This document shows positions 1 through 7,510 of a stretch of DNA of 64,000 nt, one piece after another (position 1 is the stretch's first letter; every line of letters begins with the position of its first letter). The translations under genes were made by a program, and so were the position numbers. The DNA lies in IMG/VR virus record IMGVR_UViG_3300032282_005433, positions 1 through 64,000 of that record; one strand, given 5' to 3'. The notes below the pieces were generated by a model. It had not been told where the DNA came from and made no database searches. It saw only the letters and a list, made by a program, of their open reading frames with translations. The DNA comes from a virus.

Positions 1-7
1 TAACATT

Positions 8-217
8 ATGGCATGTAGTAAATATACTTTAACAAACACTGGCTCAACAATAGTAAATTTTAATTATAGAAGATGTGACGATTCGATGTGGGATTACCAA
101 GTTGAATTGGAACCAAATCAAGTTAAAAATATATGGTTAATAGATAACACATATTCAACAGCATTTAAATCTTCAATAGAATTAATTGATGATGGGGCCT
201 TTCCTCCAACAACTTAA
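8..217 (+). CDS. Small hypothetical protein
   Basis: A 69-residue protein I do not recognise. It has alternating polar and hydrophobic residues typical of a small beta-rich domain, two cysteines (C3 and C23), and no signal peptide or membrane segment. It ends just before a strong terminator at 235-263, so it is probably the last gene of a unit that begins outside the window; a TAA at bases 1-3 could be the stop of that upstream gene. There is no Shine-Dalgarno sequence. A minor virion protein is possible, but nothing here proves it. Confidence 0.6.
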   Translation: MACSKYTLTNTGSTIVNFNYRRCDDSMWDYQVELEPNQVKNIWLIDNTYSTAFKSSIELIDDGAFPPTT

Positions 218-234
218 TTAAAAAAAAACAATTT

Positions 235-263
235 AAACCCTTCAAATTTTGAAGGGTTTTTTT
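235..263 (+). terminator. Rho-independent terminator
   Basis: A perfect inverted repeat, AAACCCTTC / GAAGGGTTT, encloses an AT-only loop and is followed by a T run. It closes the unit containing the gene at 8-217 and separates it from the glycosyltransferase cassette. Confidence 0.85.
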
Positions 264-288
264 ATTATTGAATATAAATTATATTTAA

Positions 289-1551
289 ATGAAAATTTTT
301 ATTCAAATCGCATCATACCGCGACCCCCAACTTGTTCCAACAATTAAAGATATGTTGGCAAACGCAAAACGTCCAAAAAATTTAGTATTATCAATCGCCA
401 GACAATTTAGTGAAACTGATGGTTTTGATAATCTTGATGAATACAGAAAAGATAAAAGATTTAAAATAATTGATATTCCTTATCAAGAAGCTAAAGGAGT
501 TTGTTGGGCAAGAAACTTGACACAACAACTTTATGATGGAGAAGAATATACACTACAAATAGATTCTCATATGAGATTTGTTAAAGATTGGGATGATATT
601 CTAATCAAGATGATAAAGGGTCTACAAAAGGATGGGTATCAAAAACCTTTACTTACGGGTTATGTCCCATCCTTTGACCCTGAAAACGACCCTGCAGGAC
701 GCTCACAAGAAGCTTGGAGAATGGTGTTTGACAGATTTATTCCTGAAGGGGCTGTATTCTTTTTACCTGAGACAATTCCAGGGTGGAGAGAAATGAAAAA
801 ACCGGTAACTGCAAGGTTTTATTCTGCTCACTTTTGTTTTACTTTAGGACAATTTTCAACAGAAGTTCAACATAATCCCGAATATTATTTCCACGGTGAA
901 GAAATTTCTATTGCGGCAAGAGCATATACATGGGGATATGATTTATTTCATCCACATATTCCTGTTGTTTATCACGAGTATACTCGTAAGGGTAGGACAA
1001 AACAATGGGATGATGATAAAGGTTGGGGCGAAAGAAATAGAATATCTCATTTAACTAATAGAAAGTTATTTGGTATGGATGGTGAAAAACAAGAAGGTCA
1101 TGATGGTTTATTTGGATTTGGACCTGTTAGGTCATTAAGGGATTATGAAAAATATTCGGGATTGCTTTTTGAAAGAAGGGCTATTCAACAATACACTATT
1201 GATAAAAAATATCCTCCAAACCCATATAATTATGCGTCAGAGGAAGAATGGAAAGAAGATTTTGCTTCTGTATTTAAACATTGTATTGATGTTGGATATT
1301 CTAGTGTTCCTGAAAAGGATTATGATTTTTGGGTTGTTGCATTTCACGGACCAAATGATGAAACTTTATTTAGAAAAGATTCTGATAAAAATGAAATTGA
1401 TGGATATTTTAGAGACCCAGATAAGTATTGTAAAGTTTGGAGAGAATTTCAAACGGCGATATTACCAACATATTGGGTTGTTTGGCCACACTCAGAATCA
1501 AAAGGATGGTGTGATAGAATTACAGGTCAATTAAATAATGTCGTAAGTTAA
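289..1551 (+). CDS. GlcNAc-type glycosyltransferase (GT60-like)
   Basis: A 420-residue predicted glycosyltransferase of the family known as Glycosyltransferase (GlcNAc), found in bacteria, phages and protists. The N-terminus IFIQIASYRDPQL (residues 3-15) is the family signature. It is followed by CWARN and by the metal-binding DSH motif at residues 92-94 in the context QIDSHMRF. A HGEEIS motif and an aromatic-rich C-terminal half follow. It probably adds a sugar to a polypeptide or glycan in the infected cell; the acceptor is unknown. It is the first gene of a seven-gene cassette and lies 11 bases from the next gene. The leader contains AT-rich TATAAAT and ATATTTAA elements but no Shine-Dalgarno sequence. 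Confidence 0.85.
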   Translation: MKIFIQIASYRDPQLVPTIKDMLANAKRPKNLVLSIARQFSETDGFDNLDEYRKDKRFKIIDIPYQEAKGVCWARNLTQQLYDGEEYTLQIDSHMRFVKDWDDILIKMIKGLQKDGYQKPLLTGYVPSFDPENDPAGRSQEAWRMVFDRFIPEGAVFFLPETIPGWREMKKPVTARFYSAHFCFTLGQFSTEVQHNPEYYFHGEEISIAARAYTWGYDLFHPHIPVVYHEYTRKGRTKQWDDDKGWGERNRISHLTNRKLFGMDGEKQEGHDGLFGFGPVRSLRDYEKYSGLLFERRAIQQYTIDKKYPPNPYNYASEEEWKEDFASVFKHCIDVGYSSVPEKDYDFWVVAFHGPNDETLFRKDSDKNEIDGYFRDPDKYCKVWREFQTAILPTYWVVWPHSESKGWCDRITGQLNNVVS

Positions 1552-1562
1552 AAACATATATA

Positions 1563-2375
1563 ATGAAAATTAAATTAATTGATGAAAATTTAGTAGGTCA
1601 AAAAGGATTATCAAAGTACTCTGACCCCGAATCGGGATGGGAAAGAGATATTACTGATTATGATGTTGCAATATATACTGACAACATGGGAAACACTCAA
1701 CCGATAGACATTAGTAAAATAAATTGTGCTTGGATTATTGAGCCCCCTATTATTAACGGAGAAAATTATATTAAAGTCATTAACAATAAAAATAATTTTA
1801 AATATATTTTTACACATATAAAAAACATAGGAGAAAAAACTGAAAACTTTGTTTATATCCCTCATGGTGGTACTTGGATTGAAGATTCAGATATTTCAAT
1901 TCATGATAAAACAAAATTAACAAGTTGTATTTTTTCTTGGAAAAATTGGAATTCATATCATAGTATGAGATTCAGAGTTTATGATAGATTAAAAAATGAT
2001 TCAAGAGTAGATTTTTATGGTAGTGGTTGTGATAAACCCATTGATAAAAAAATTAAAGCATTAAAAAACTATAGATTTTCTATTGTAATTGAAAATAGTA
2101 TTGAATCAGATTATTTTACAGAAAAATTGTTAGATTGTTTTTTAACCGGTACAATTCCTATTTATGTCGGCTCAAGAACAACTGGCACTTACTTTGATAC
2201 TAATGGTATTATATACTTTGAGGGGGACGAAGATTTACCAGAAATATTAGATAAATTAACAGAAGAATTATATTTGGAAAAATTTGAATCGGTTAAACGC
2301 AATTTTGATTTAGCAAAAAAATATATGCATCCTGAAAAAATAATTAATAAATTTTTAAAAGAAAAATTATTATGA
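1563..2375 (+). CDS. Fucosyltransferase-like glycosyltransferase (GT10)
   Basis: A 270-residue protein with the alpha-1,3/4-fucosyltransferase C-terminal signature. Residues about 172-205 read FSIVIENS, then DYFTEKLLD, then GTIPIYVGS, which matches the GDP-sugar-binding core of GT10 enzymes. It is short for the family and lacks any membrane anchor, as expected for a phage or bacterial cytoplasmic form. Family members transfer fucose from GDP-fucose to a glycan; donor and acceptor here are inferred only from the family. Its last bases overlap the next start in an ATGA junction, so translation is probably coupled. Confidence 0.85.
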   Translation: MKIKLIDENLVGQKGLSKYSDPESGWERDITDYDVAIYTDNMGNTQPIDISKINCAWIIEPPIINGENYIKVINNKNNFKYIFTHIKNIGEKTENFVYIPHGGTWIEDSDISIHDKTKLTSCIFSWKNWNSYHSMRFRVYDRLKNDSRVDFYGSGCDKPIDKKIKALKNYRFSIVIENSIESDYFTEKLLDCFLTGTIPIYVGSRTTGTYFDTNGIIYFEGDEDLPEILDKLTEELYLEKFESVKRNFDLAKKYMHPEKIINKFLKEKLL

Positions 2376-3010
2376 CATATTGTTCACAATTAGGTCAGGA
2401 TAGATTTATAGATGAGTTATTTAAAAAGAAGAGAAATGGGGTTTTTGTCGATATAGGGGCAAATGAAGGTGTTCAAATTTCAAATACATTATTTCTTGAA
2501 AAAGAAAGAGGATGGACTGGAATATGTATTGAACCTTTGCCTGTTGAATTTAAAAAATTAACAGAAAACAGAAATTCAATAAATTTGAATATATGTGTTT
2601 CTGATTTTGAAGGAGAAACCGATTTTACATATGTTGAGGGTTATGCAAACATGTTATCGGGTATGTCTGACCAATATAATAAAATTCATATGGAAAGAGT
2701 TTTGGGAGAGGTAAATCATTATGGAGGTAAAATACATAATATAAGAGTACCGGTTAAAACATTACAAAGTGTTCTTGATGAACATAACGTTTTGAATATT
2801 GATTTTTGTTCAATTGATACTGAAGGTTCTGAATTTAGTATAGTCAAATCTATTGATTTTGATAAAACTAATATAAAAGTTTTTATTATTGAAAATAATT
2901 ATAAAGAAACTAATATCAAAAATTTTCTTGAGACAAAAGGATATTCTTTGTATAATAAATTAGAATGGGATGATGTCTTTGTTAAAAATGAAATAATCAG
3001 TAATGTATAA
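2372..3010 (+). CDS. FkbM-family methyltransferase
   Basis: A 212-residue SAM-dependent methyltransferase of the FkbM type. The SAM-binding loop VDIGANEG lies at residues 26-33, an acidic IEPLP follows strand 2, and the family motif FCSIDTEGSEFSIV lies near residues 145-158. FkbM enzymes often sit in polysaccharide and glycan gene clusters and O-methylate sugars, for example capping a glycan chain. Here the gene overlaps its upstream glycosyltransferase by 4 bases and its downstream neighbour by 8, which fits methyl-capping of the sugar this cassette makes. That role is inferred from context. Confidence 0.85.
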   Translation: MTYCSQLGQDRFIDELFKKKRNGVFVDIGANEGVQISNTLFLEKERGWTGICIEPLPVEFKKLTENRNSINLNICVSDFEGETDFTYVEGYANMLSGMSDQYNKIHMERVLGEVNHYGGKIHNIRVPVKTLQSVLDEHNVLNIDFCSIDTEGSEFSIVKSIDFDKTNIKVFIIENNYKETNIKNFLETKGYSLYNKLEWDDVFVKNEIISNV

Positions 3011-3761
3011 TAATGTTATTATAACCGCAACAAATAGTCCTTATTTTGAATCTTTATTAACATTGATTAGTAGTATTCATAAAAATGGTTTAAATACGGT
3101 GGATAAAATATTGGTATATAATATAGGTTTAACAACAGATGAGATAAATCAATTATCTAAATTAAAAAAAGTTGATTTAATCACTTTTACTGATTTTGAA
3201 ATAAATCAACATCCGTTATTTTTAGAAGGTAAAAGTCATGTATATAAATGTTATTGTTTATACCATGCGTCAAAATTATCAAACAATGTTTTATGGATTG
3301 ATTCCGGAGCATTTTTTTTAAAAGACTTTAAAATAATCTTTGATATTATTAATAATGATGATATATTTTTAGTGGGTGATGTTCATATAAATAAAACTTA
3401 TACTCATTCAAAATGTATTAAAATAATGGGGGCAACAGAATCTGAATTATCTGATAACCATTTATCTTCAGGTGTTATTGGGTTTAAATCAAATGGTAAA
3501 TATCAAAAACTTATAGATGAATCGTCATACTATTCTTTAATTGAAGGATGTTGCGATGGGGATTATGAAAATCATAGACATGACCAAAGCGTCTTATCTA
3601 TATTGGCTTCAAGATATGATTGTCAAAAACAAGACATAGACACATATGGTTATTGGACAGATTTTAAAAGAAATTTAATAACTGCAACAGAAAGGGGTGC
3701 AGTTATTTTTGTTCATAGAAATGGACTTAATGATAAAAGTAATTTAATATATGAAGATTAA
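3003..3761 (+). CDS. GT-A-like glycosyltransferase, family uncertain
   Basis: A 252-residue protein with the layout of a nucleotide-sugar (GT-A) fold: an N-terminal strand VIITATNSPYFESL, a helix with LLTLISSIHKNG, and a metal-site-like WIDSG near residues 98-102 preceded by NVL. A later segment, HRHDQSVLSILA, resembles the acidic helix of GT8 and related families. I do not assign a numbered family. It overlaps both neighbours (8 and 11 bases), so it belongs to the same translationally linked cassette. Substrates are unknown. Confidence 0.65.
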   Translation: MYNNVIITATNSPYFESLLTLISSIHKNGLNTVDKILVYNIGLTTDEINQLSKLKKVDLITFTDFEINQHPLFLEGKSHVYKCYCLYHASKLSNNVLWIDSGAFFLKDFKIIFDIINNDDIFLVGDVHINKTYTHSKCIKIMGATESELSDNHLSSGVIGFKSNGKYQKLIDESSYYSLIEGCCDGDYENHRHDQSVLSILASRYDCQKQDIDTYGYWTDFKRNLITATERGAVIFVHRNGLNDKSNLIYED

Positions 3762-4473
3762 TTTTAATGAAATACCTAAGTTTGTTGTAAACTTAAAAAG
3801 AAGAGAAGATAGGCTTGAAGAGGTGAAAAAAGAATTTGAATATATGGGTTGGAGCTTTGAAAGATTTGATGCCATTGATACAAATAGCTATATTGGTTGT
3901 GGATTATCACATCAAGAAATTGCAAAAATAATTCTAGAAAGAGGTTATTCACATGCAATAGTTTTTGAAGATGATATATTTTTTATGCCGTATGCGAAAA
4001 AACTTATTGTGGAGATTGAAAAAGAATTAAACAAAATAGATTGGGACTTTTTCCATTTTGCACCATCAATACACAGACCTTTAAATAAATTCTCAGAAAA
4101 TTTAGTTGATTTAACAAATCTACCACCTAAAGACCCTATCAGACACAGAGGCATTTTTGGTACTTCAGGATTTATTTTAACACCAAAGGCATGTGAATAT
4201 ATTATCAAGTGGGATACAAATGATATTATTGAAAATAGCCATAGGCAAGTACCTATTGATGAATTTTTAAATAATGGTGTATATCCAAACATTAAATCTT
4301 TTTCCGCTAAATTACCATTAATTGTTCAAAAAACAGGATACTCGGATATTAATGGAACTATAGATTCAAACCATTATATAATGACATATAATTGGAATGT
4401 TTATTTTCCTGATAAATTAGAAAATGTTTATTTAGATTATAATAATTGTATAAAAATTAGAAATGAAAGTTAA
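3751..4473 (+). CDS. Glycosyltransferase family 25 (LPS-type)
   Basis: A 240-residue GT25 protein. Residues about 11-29 carry the signature FVVNLKRREDRLEEV, followed by a GCGLSH motif typical of the family and the acidic FEDD metal-binding motif near residues 72-75. GT25 enzymes transfer hexoses onto LPS cores or proteins and are common in phages with surface or virion glycosylation. The gene overlaps its neighbours by 11 bases on each side. The acceptor cannot be read from the sequence. Confidence 0.85.
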   Translation: MKINFNEIPKFVVNLKRREDRLEEVKKEFEYMGWSFERFDAIDTNSYIGCGLSHQEIAKIILERGYSHAIVFEDDIFFMPYAKKLIVEIEKELNKIDWDFFHFAPSIHRPLNKFSENLVDLTNLPPKDPIRHRGIFGTSGFILTPKACEYIIKWDTNDIIENSHRQVPIDEFLNNGVYPNIKSFSAKLPLIVQKTGYSDINGTIDSNHYIMTYNWNVYFPDKLENVYLDYNNCIKIRNES

Positions 4474-5347
4474 ATTTATCACCGCAATATATAATAATTT
4501 GTTTGGTACCGAATTAGGAGGAAGACCAAGTAGAAAAGGACATTACAAATACAGTTTGCTATCTTTATTAAAGATGACAGATGCAGACTTTTTATGTTAT
4601 ACAAATGAACAAGAGTTAAATGAGTTGGAAAATTTTTTCTATACTGAACATTTAATTTCAAAAGAACAATTACAATTTAAAATTTTTAATTTATCCAATA
4701 CAAAATTTAAAGATATTATAAACAAATATAAAGATACTGAAAGTTCAAAACGTTCTGATAGATGTATCGAAATACAATATTCAAAATTTCATTGGTGGTG
4801 GAATGAGGATAAATCTTATGATTATTATTATTGGATTGATGCCGGATTATCTCATTGTGGTTTAATACCAAATGTGTATCTACAAGGTAGTAAACATTCT
4901 GAAAGAAAATATTATGAAAGTGAGTTGTTCAACAATACATTTTTAAAAAATTTGATAAAATTTTCGTCAGATAAATTTTTTATTATGATGAAAGATAATG
5001 TCAGAAATTATTGGTCTGGTACTGTAAACCCAAAATGGTATAATGAGTTTTGTATGGAATATCATGTGATTGGCGGAATGTTTGGAGGCAAAAAAGAAAA
5101 TTGGGATAATTTGGTTAATATATTTGAGAAATACGCCTATGATATAATAACAACAGATTATAATATTCCAATGGAAGAAAATATTATGACTTTGATGTAT
5201 TATAATCATAAGGATTTATTTTCTATAAAAACATTTGATACTTGGTGGTGTAAAGATAATGGGCCAAAAGATATGGATGAAAATTATTATGAAATAAATA
5301 AAAGTTTTTATAAAATTTTAGAAGAACTTAATAGAACATATGAGTAA
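4463..5347 (+). CDS. HtrL/YibB-family putative glycosyltransferase
   Basis: A 294-residue protein of the HtrL/YibB family. The N-terminus VKFITAIYNN leads to a motif-rich centre with YYWIDAGLSH near residues 122-131, the likely nucleotide-sugar and metal site. The phrase VIGGMFGG and an acidic helix MEENIMTLMY follow, as in family members. Bacterial HtrL/YibB genes sit in LPS or O-antigen clusters. The family is presumed to be glycosyltransferases, but its chemistry is poorly established. It overlaps the next gene, which begins with a second copy of the same domain. Confidence 0.75.
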   Translation: MKVKFITAIYNNLFGTELGGRPSRKGHYKYSLLSLLKMTDADFLCYTNEQELNELENFFYTEHLISKEQLQFKIFNLSNTKFKDIINKYKDTESSKRSDRCIEIQYSKFHWWWNEDKSYDYYYWIDAGLSHCGLIPNVYLQGSKHSERKYYESELFNNTFLKNLIKFSSDKFFIMMKDNVRNYWSGTVNPKWYNEFCMEYHVIGGMFGGKKENWDNLVNIFEKYAYDIITTDYNIPMEENIMTLMYYNHKDLFSIKTFDTWWCKDNGPKDMDENYYEINKSFYKILEELNRTYE

Positions 5348-7025
5348 TATAACATTAGTAACAGGTATTTGGGATATTGGTCGCGGAAATTTAAGCGAAG
5401 GATGGTCAAGAAATTATCAACATTATTTAGATAGATTTGAAAAACTTTTAGAAGTTGACACAAATATGATAATATTTGGTGATGAAGAATTAAAAACTTT
5501 TGTTTCGAGCAGAAGGAATGATTCAAATACTCAATTTATTGTACGACCATTATCATGGTTTCAAAATAATGAATTTTTTGATAAAGTACAAAAAATAAGA
5601 GTGAGGGAAGATTGGTTAAGTAGGTCAGGATGGTTAAGAGATTCTACACAAGCTAAATTGGAGAATTATAATCCTCTTGTGATGTCTAAAGTATTTTTAT
5701 TAAATGATGCTAAAATAATGGATAAATTTAATTCTGAATATATGTTCTGGATTGACGGAGGAATTACAAATACTGTCCATCCAGGGTATTTTACTCATGA
5801 TAAAGTATTGGATAAATTATCCAAATATATTTCAAAATTTTCTTTTATTTGTTTTCCTTATGGAGCTGAAACTGAAATTCATGGTTTTGAATATAATAAA
5901 TTAAATTCAATTGCCGGAAATAAAGTAAATAAAGTTGCCAGAGGTGGATTTTTTGGAGGTCCAAAAAATACAATATCTGATATAAATGGAATTTATTATA
6001 ATCTATTAAAATCTACATTAGATGAAGGTTATATGGGAACTGAAGAAAGTATATTTTCCATTATGGTGTATAGGCATTCTGATTTGATAAATTATTTTGA
6101 AATAGAATCAAATGGGTTAATTGGTAGGTTTTTTGAAGATTTAAAAAACGATACTTTATTAGTTAAAAGTGAAAATCAAATTAGTCCCGTTAATGAAGTA
6201 ACCAATAATTTAGATGTTAATAAATGTGGATTATATGTTATAACATTCAATAGTCCAAAACAATTTAGAACTTTAATTGACTCAATGTTGGCTTATGATA
6301 AAGATTATATAATAAAAACAAAAAAATTTTTATTAGATAATTCATCTGATTTATCAACCACAGAAGAATATTTGGAGATTTGTAAAGAATTTAATTTTGA
6401 ACATATTAAAAAAGATAATTTAGGTATTTGTGGGGGTAGACAATGGATTGCTGAACATTTTGAAAATACAGATTTAGATTATTATTTATTTTTTGAAGAT
6501 GATATGTTTTTTTACCCAACAGAAGGTAAAGTATGTAGAAATGGGTTTAATAGATACACTCCAAACTTATATACCAAGTCATTAGAAATAATGAAAAAAG
6601 AAAATTTTGATTTCCTAAAATTAAATTATTCCGAATTTTTTGGAGATAATGGAACTCAATGGTCATGGTATAATGTACCACAAAATGTTAGAAGTGAATT
6701 TTGGCCAAGTAAAACAAGGTTACCAGAAACAGGATTAGACCCAAATGCGCCAAAAACACAATTTAATAAAATATTATCATATAACGGTATACCATATGCG
6801 GTTGGTGAAATTTATTATTGTAATTGGCCTCAAATAGTTAGTAGAACAGGAAATAAAAAAATGTTTTTAGATATTACATGGGCTCACCCTTTTGAACAAA
6901 CTTGGATGAGTCATATGTACCAATTGGTTAAAAAAGACGAATTAAACCCTGGAATATTACTTATGACTCCCACAGAACATAATAGATTTGAACATTACGA
7001 CAGGGGGCTTAGAAAAGAGTCATAA
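5340..7025 (+). CDS. Two-domain HtrL/YibB + GT-A glycosyltransferase
   Basis: A 561-residue fusion. Residues 1 to about 275 repeat the HtrL/YibB domain: an N-terminal NITLVTGIWD, WIDGG near 137-141, and the GGFFGG plus acidic TEESIFSIM motifs. From about residue 298 a second GT-A-like domain begins with GLYVITFNSPKQF; it has the GT2-like acidic FFEDDMFFY near residues 384-392 and a GICGGR loop before it. The two domains probably act in sequence on one acceptor, each adding a sugar. It is the last and longest gene of the cassette. The termination region leads directly into a promoter motif at 7,029-7,037. Confidence 0.75.
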   Translation: MSNITLVTGIWDIGRGNLSEGWSRNYQHYLDRFEKLLEVDTNMIIFGDEELKTFVSSRRNDSNTQFIVRPLSWFQNNEFFDKVQKIRVREDWLSRSGWLRDSTQAKLENYNPLVMSKVFLLNDAKIMDKFNSEYMFWIDGGITNTVHPGYFTHDKVLDKLSKYISKFSFICFPYGAETEIHGFEYNKLNSIAGNKVNKVARGGFFGGPKNTISDINGIYYNLLKSTLDEGYMGTEESIFSIMVYRHSDLINYFEIESNGLIGRFFEDLKNDTLLVKSENQISPVNEVTNNLDVNKCGLYVITFNSPKQFRTLIDSMLAYDKDYIIKTKKFLLDNSSDLSTTEEYLEICKEFNFEHIKKDNLGICGGRQWIAEHFENTDLDYYLFFEDDMFFYPTEGKVCRNGFNRYTPNLYTKSLEIMKKENFDFLKLNYSEFFGDNGTQWSWYNVPQNVRSEFWPSKTRLPETGLDPNAPKTQFNKILSYNGIPYAVGEIYYCNWPQIVSRTGNKKMFLDITWAHPFEQTWMSHMYQLVKKDELNPGILLMTPTEHNRFEHYDRGLRKES

Positions 7026-7028
7026 CAA

Positions 7029-7037
7029 TATATTTAT
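7029..7037 (+). promoter_or_regulatory. TATATTTAT promoter motif
   Basis: TATATTTAT lies only 4 bases before the ATG at 7,042 and 4 bases after the stop of the glycosyltransferase cassette. It separates the cassette from the next transcription unit and implies a very short or absent leader. No -35-like element is seen at normal spacing. Confidence 0.5.
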
Positions 7038-7041
7038 TGTT

Positions 7042-7419
7042 ATGGAATTTTTTATCAAAAAGAATGCAACTTTGCCTGTTTTAAAAATGCAAGTTGTTAA
7101 AGACGGTAGAAGCGGATATGACCAATTCATGAATGATTTGATAATATCATCAATTTATTTTTCAATGATTGATGTTCAAACCGGAATACCTAAAATTGTT
7201 TCGGCCCCTGCAGATATTGTCGGATTACTTTTACCTGAAGGTTCAACAACTGAATATTACATATATTTTAAATTTACAAGTAGAGATACAAATACCCCTG
7301 GAAGATACCAAGGTCAATTTTTAATTAAAAATGATGAAGGAAATCTTATATTACCATTAAGAGAAGAATTGTATATTAATATTCAAGATTCATTTATTTC
7401 TGAAACTGCTTGTTGTTAA
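7042..7419 (+). CDS. Hypothetical beta-rich protein
   Basis: A 125-residue protein read from the ATG at 7,042. The open frame extends upstream to 6,988, but that extension overlaps the preceding gene and the promoter motif, so the downstream start is preferred. The sequence resembles an immunoglobulin-like or ligand-binding beta-sandwich: alternating hydrophobic strands, FKFTSRDTNTPGRYQGQF, and a C-terminal double cysteine (CC). There is no membrane segment. It is separately transcribed between the sugar cassette and DNA polymerase. A virion role is possible, but I do not recognise the family. Confidence 0.6.
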   Translation: MEFFIKKNATLPVLKMQVVKDGRSGYDQFMNDLIISSIYFSMIDVQTGIPKIVSAPADIVGLLLPEGSTTEYYIYFKFTSRDTNTPGRYQGQFLIKNDEGNLILPLREELYINIQDSFISETACC

Positions 7420-7420
7420 T

Positions 7421-7451
7421 TTGATTAATCAAAATCATTTTTTATATTTAT
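7421..7451 (+). promoter_or_regulatory. Promoter of DNA polymerase gene
   Basis: TTGATT at 7,421-7,426 is followed after 16 bases by TATATTTAT at 7,443-7,451, about 60 bases upstream of the polymerase start. The TTGATT lies inside a small palindrome (7,420-7,433) that could also act as a weak terminator for the previous gene. The paired -35-like element sets this site apart from the structural-gene sites. Confidence 0.5.
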
Positions 7452-7510
7452 TTATTAAGGTTAACTTCACTATAATGTGAAAGCTAATGAACCATTTTAA
7501 ATAAACTATT

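Noticed and set aside
273-279. T4-type late box TATAAAT before the first glycosyltransferase
   Set aside because: A single match in AT-rich DNA; the recurring motif elsewhere is TATTTAT on the coding strand, so I did not call this a promoter.
1145-1534. 129-codon plus-strand frame inside the first glycosyltransferase
   Set aside because: It overlaps a well-supported GT60-like gene in another frame; its product is a Leu/Ile/Lys-rich string typical of shifted AT-rich coding DNA.
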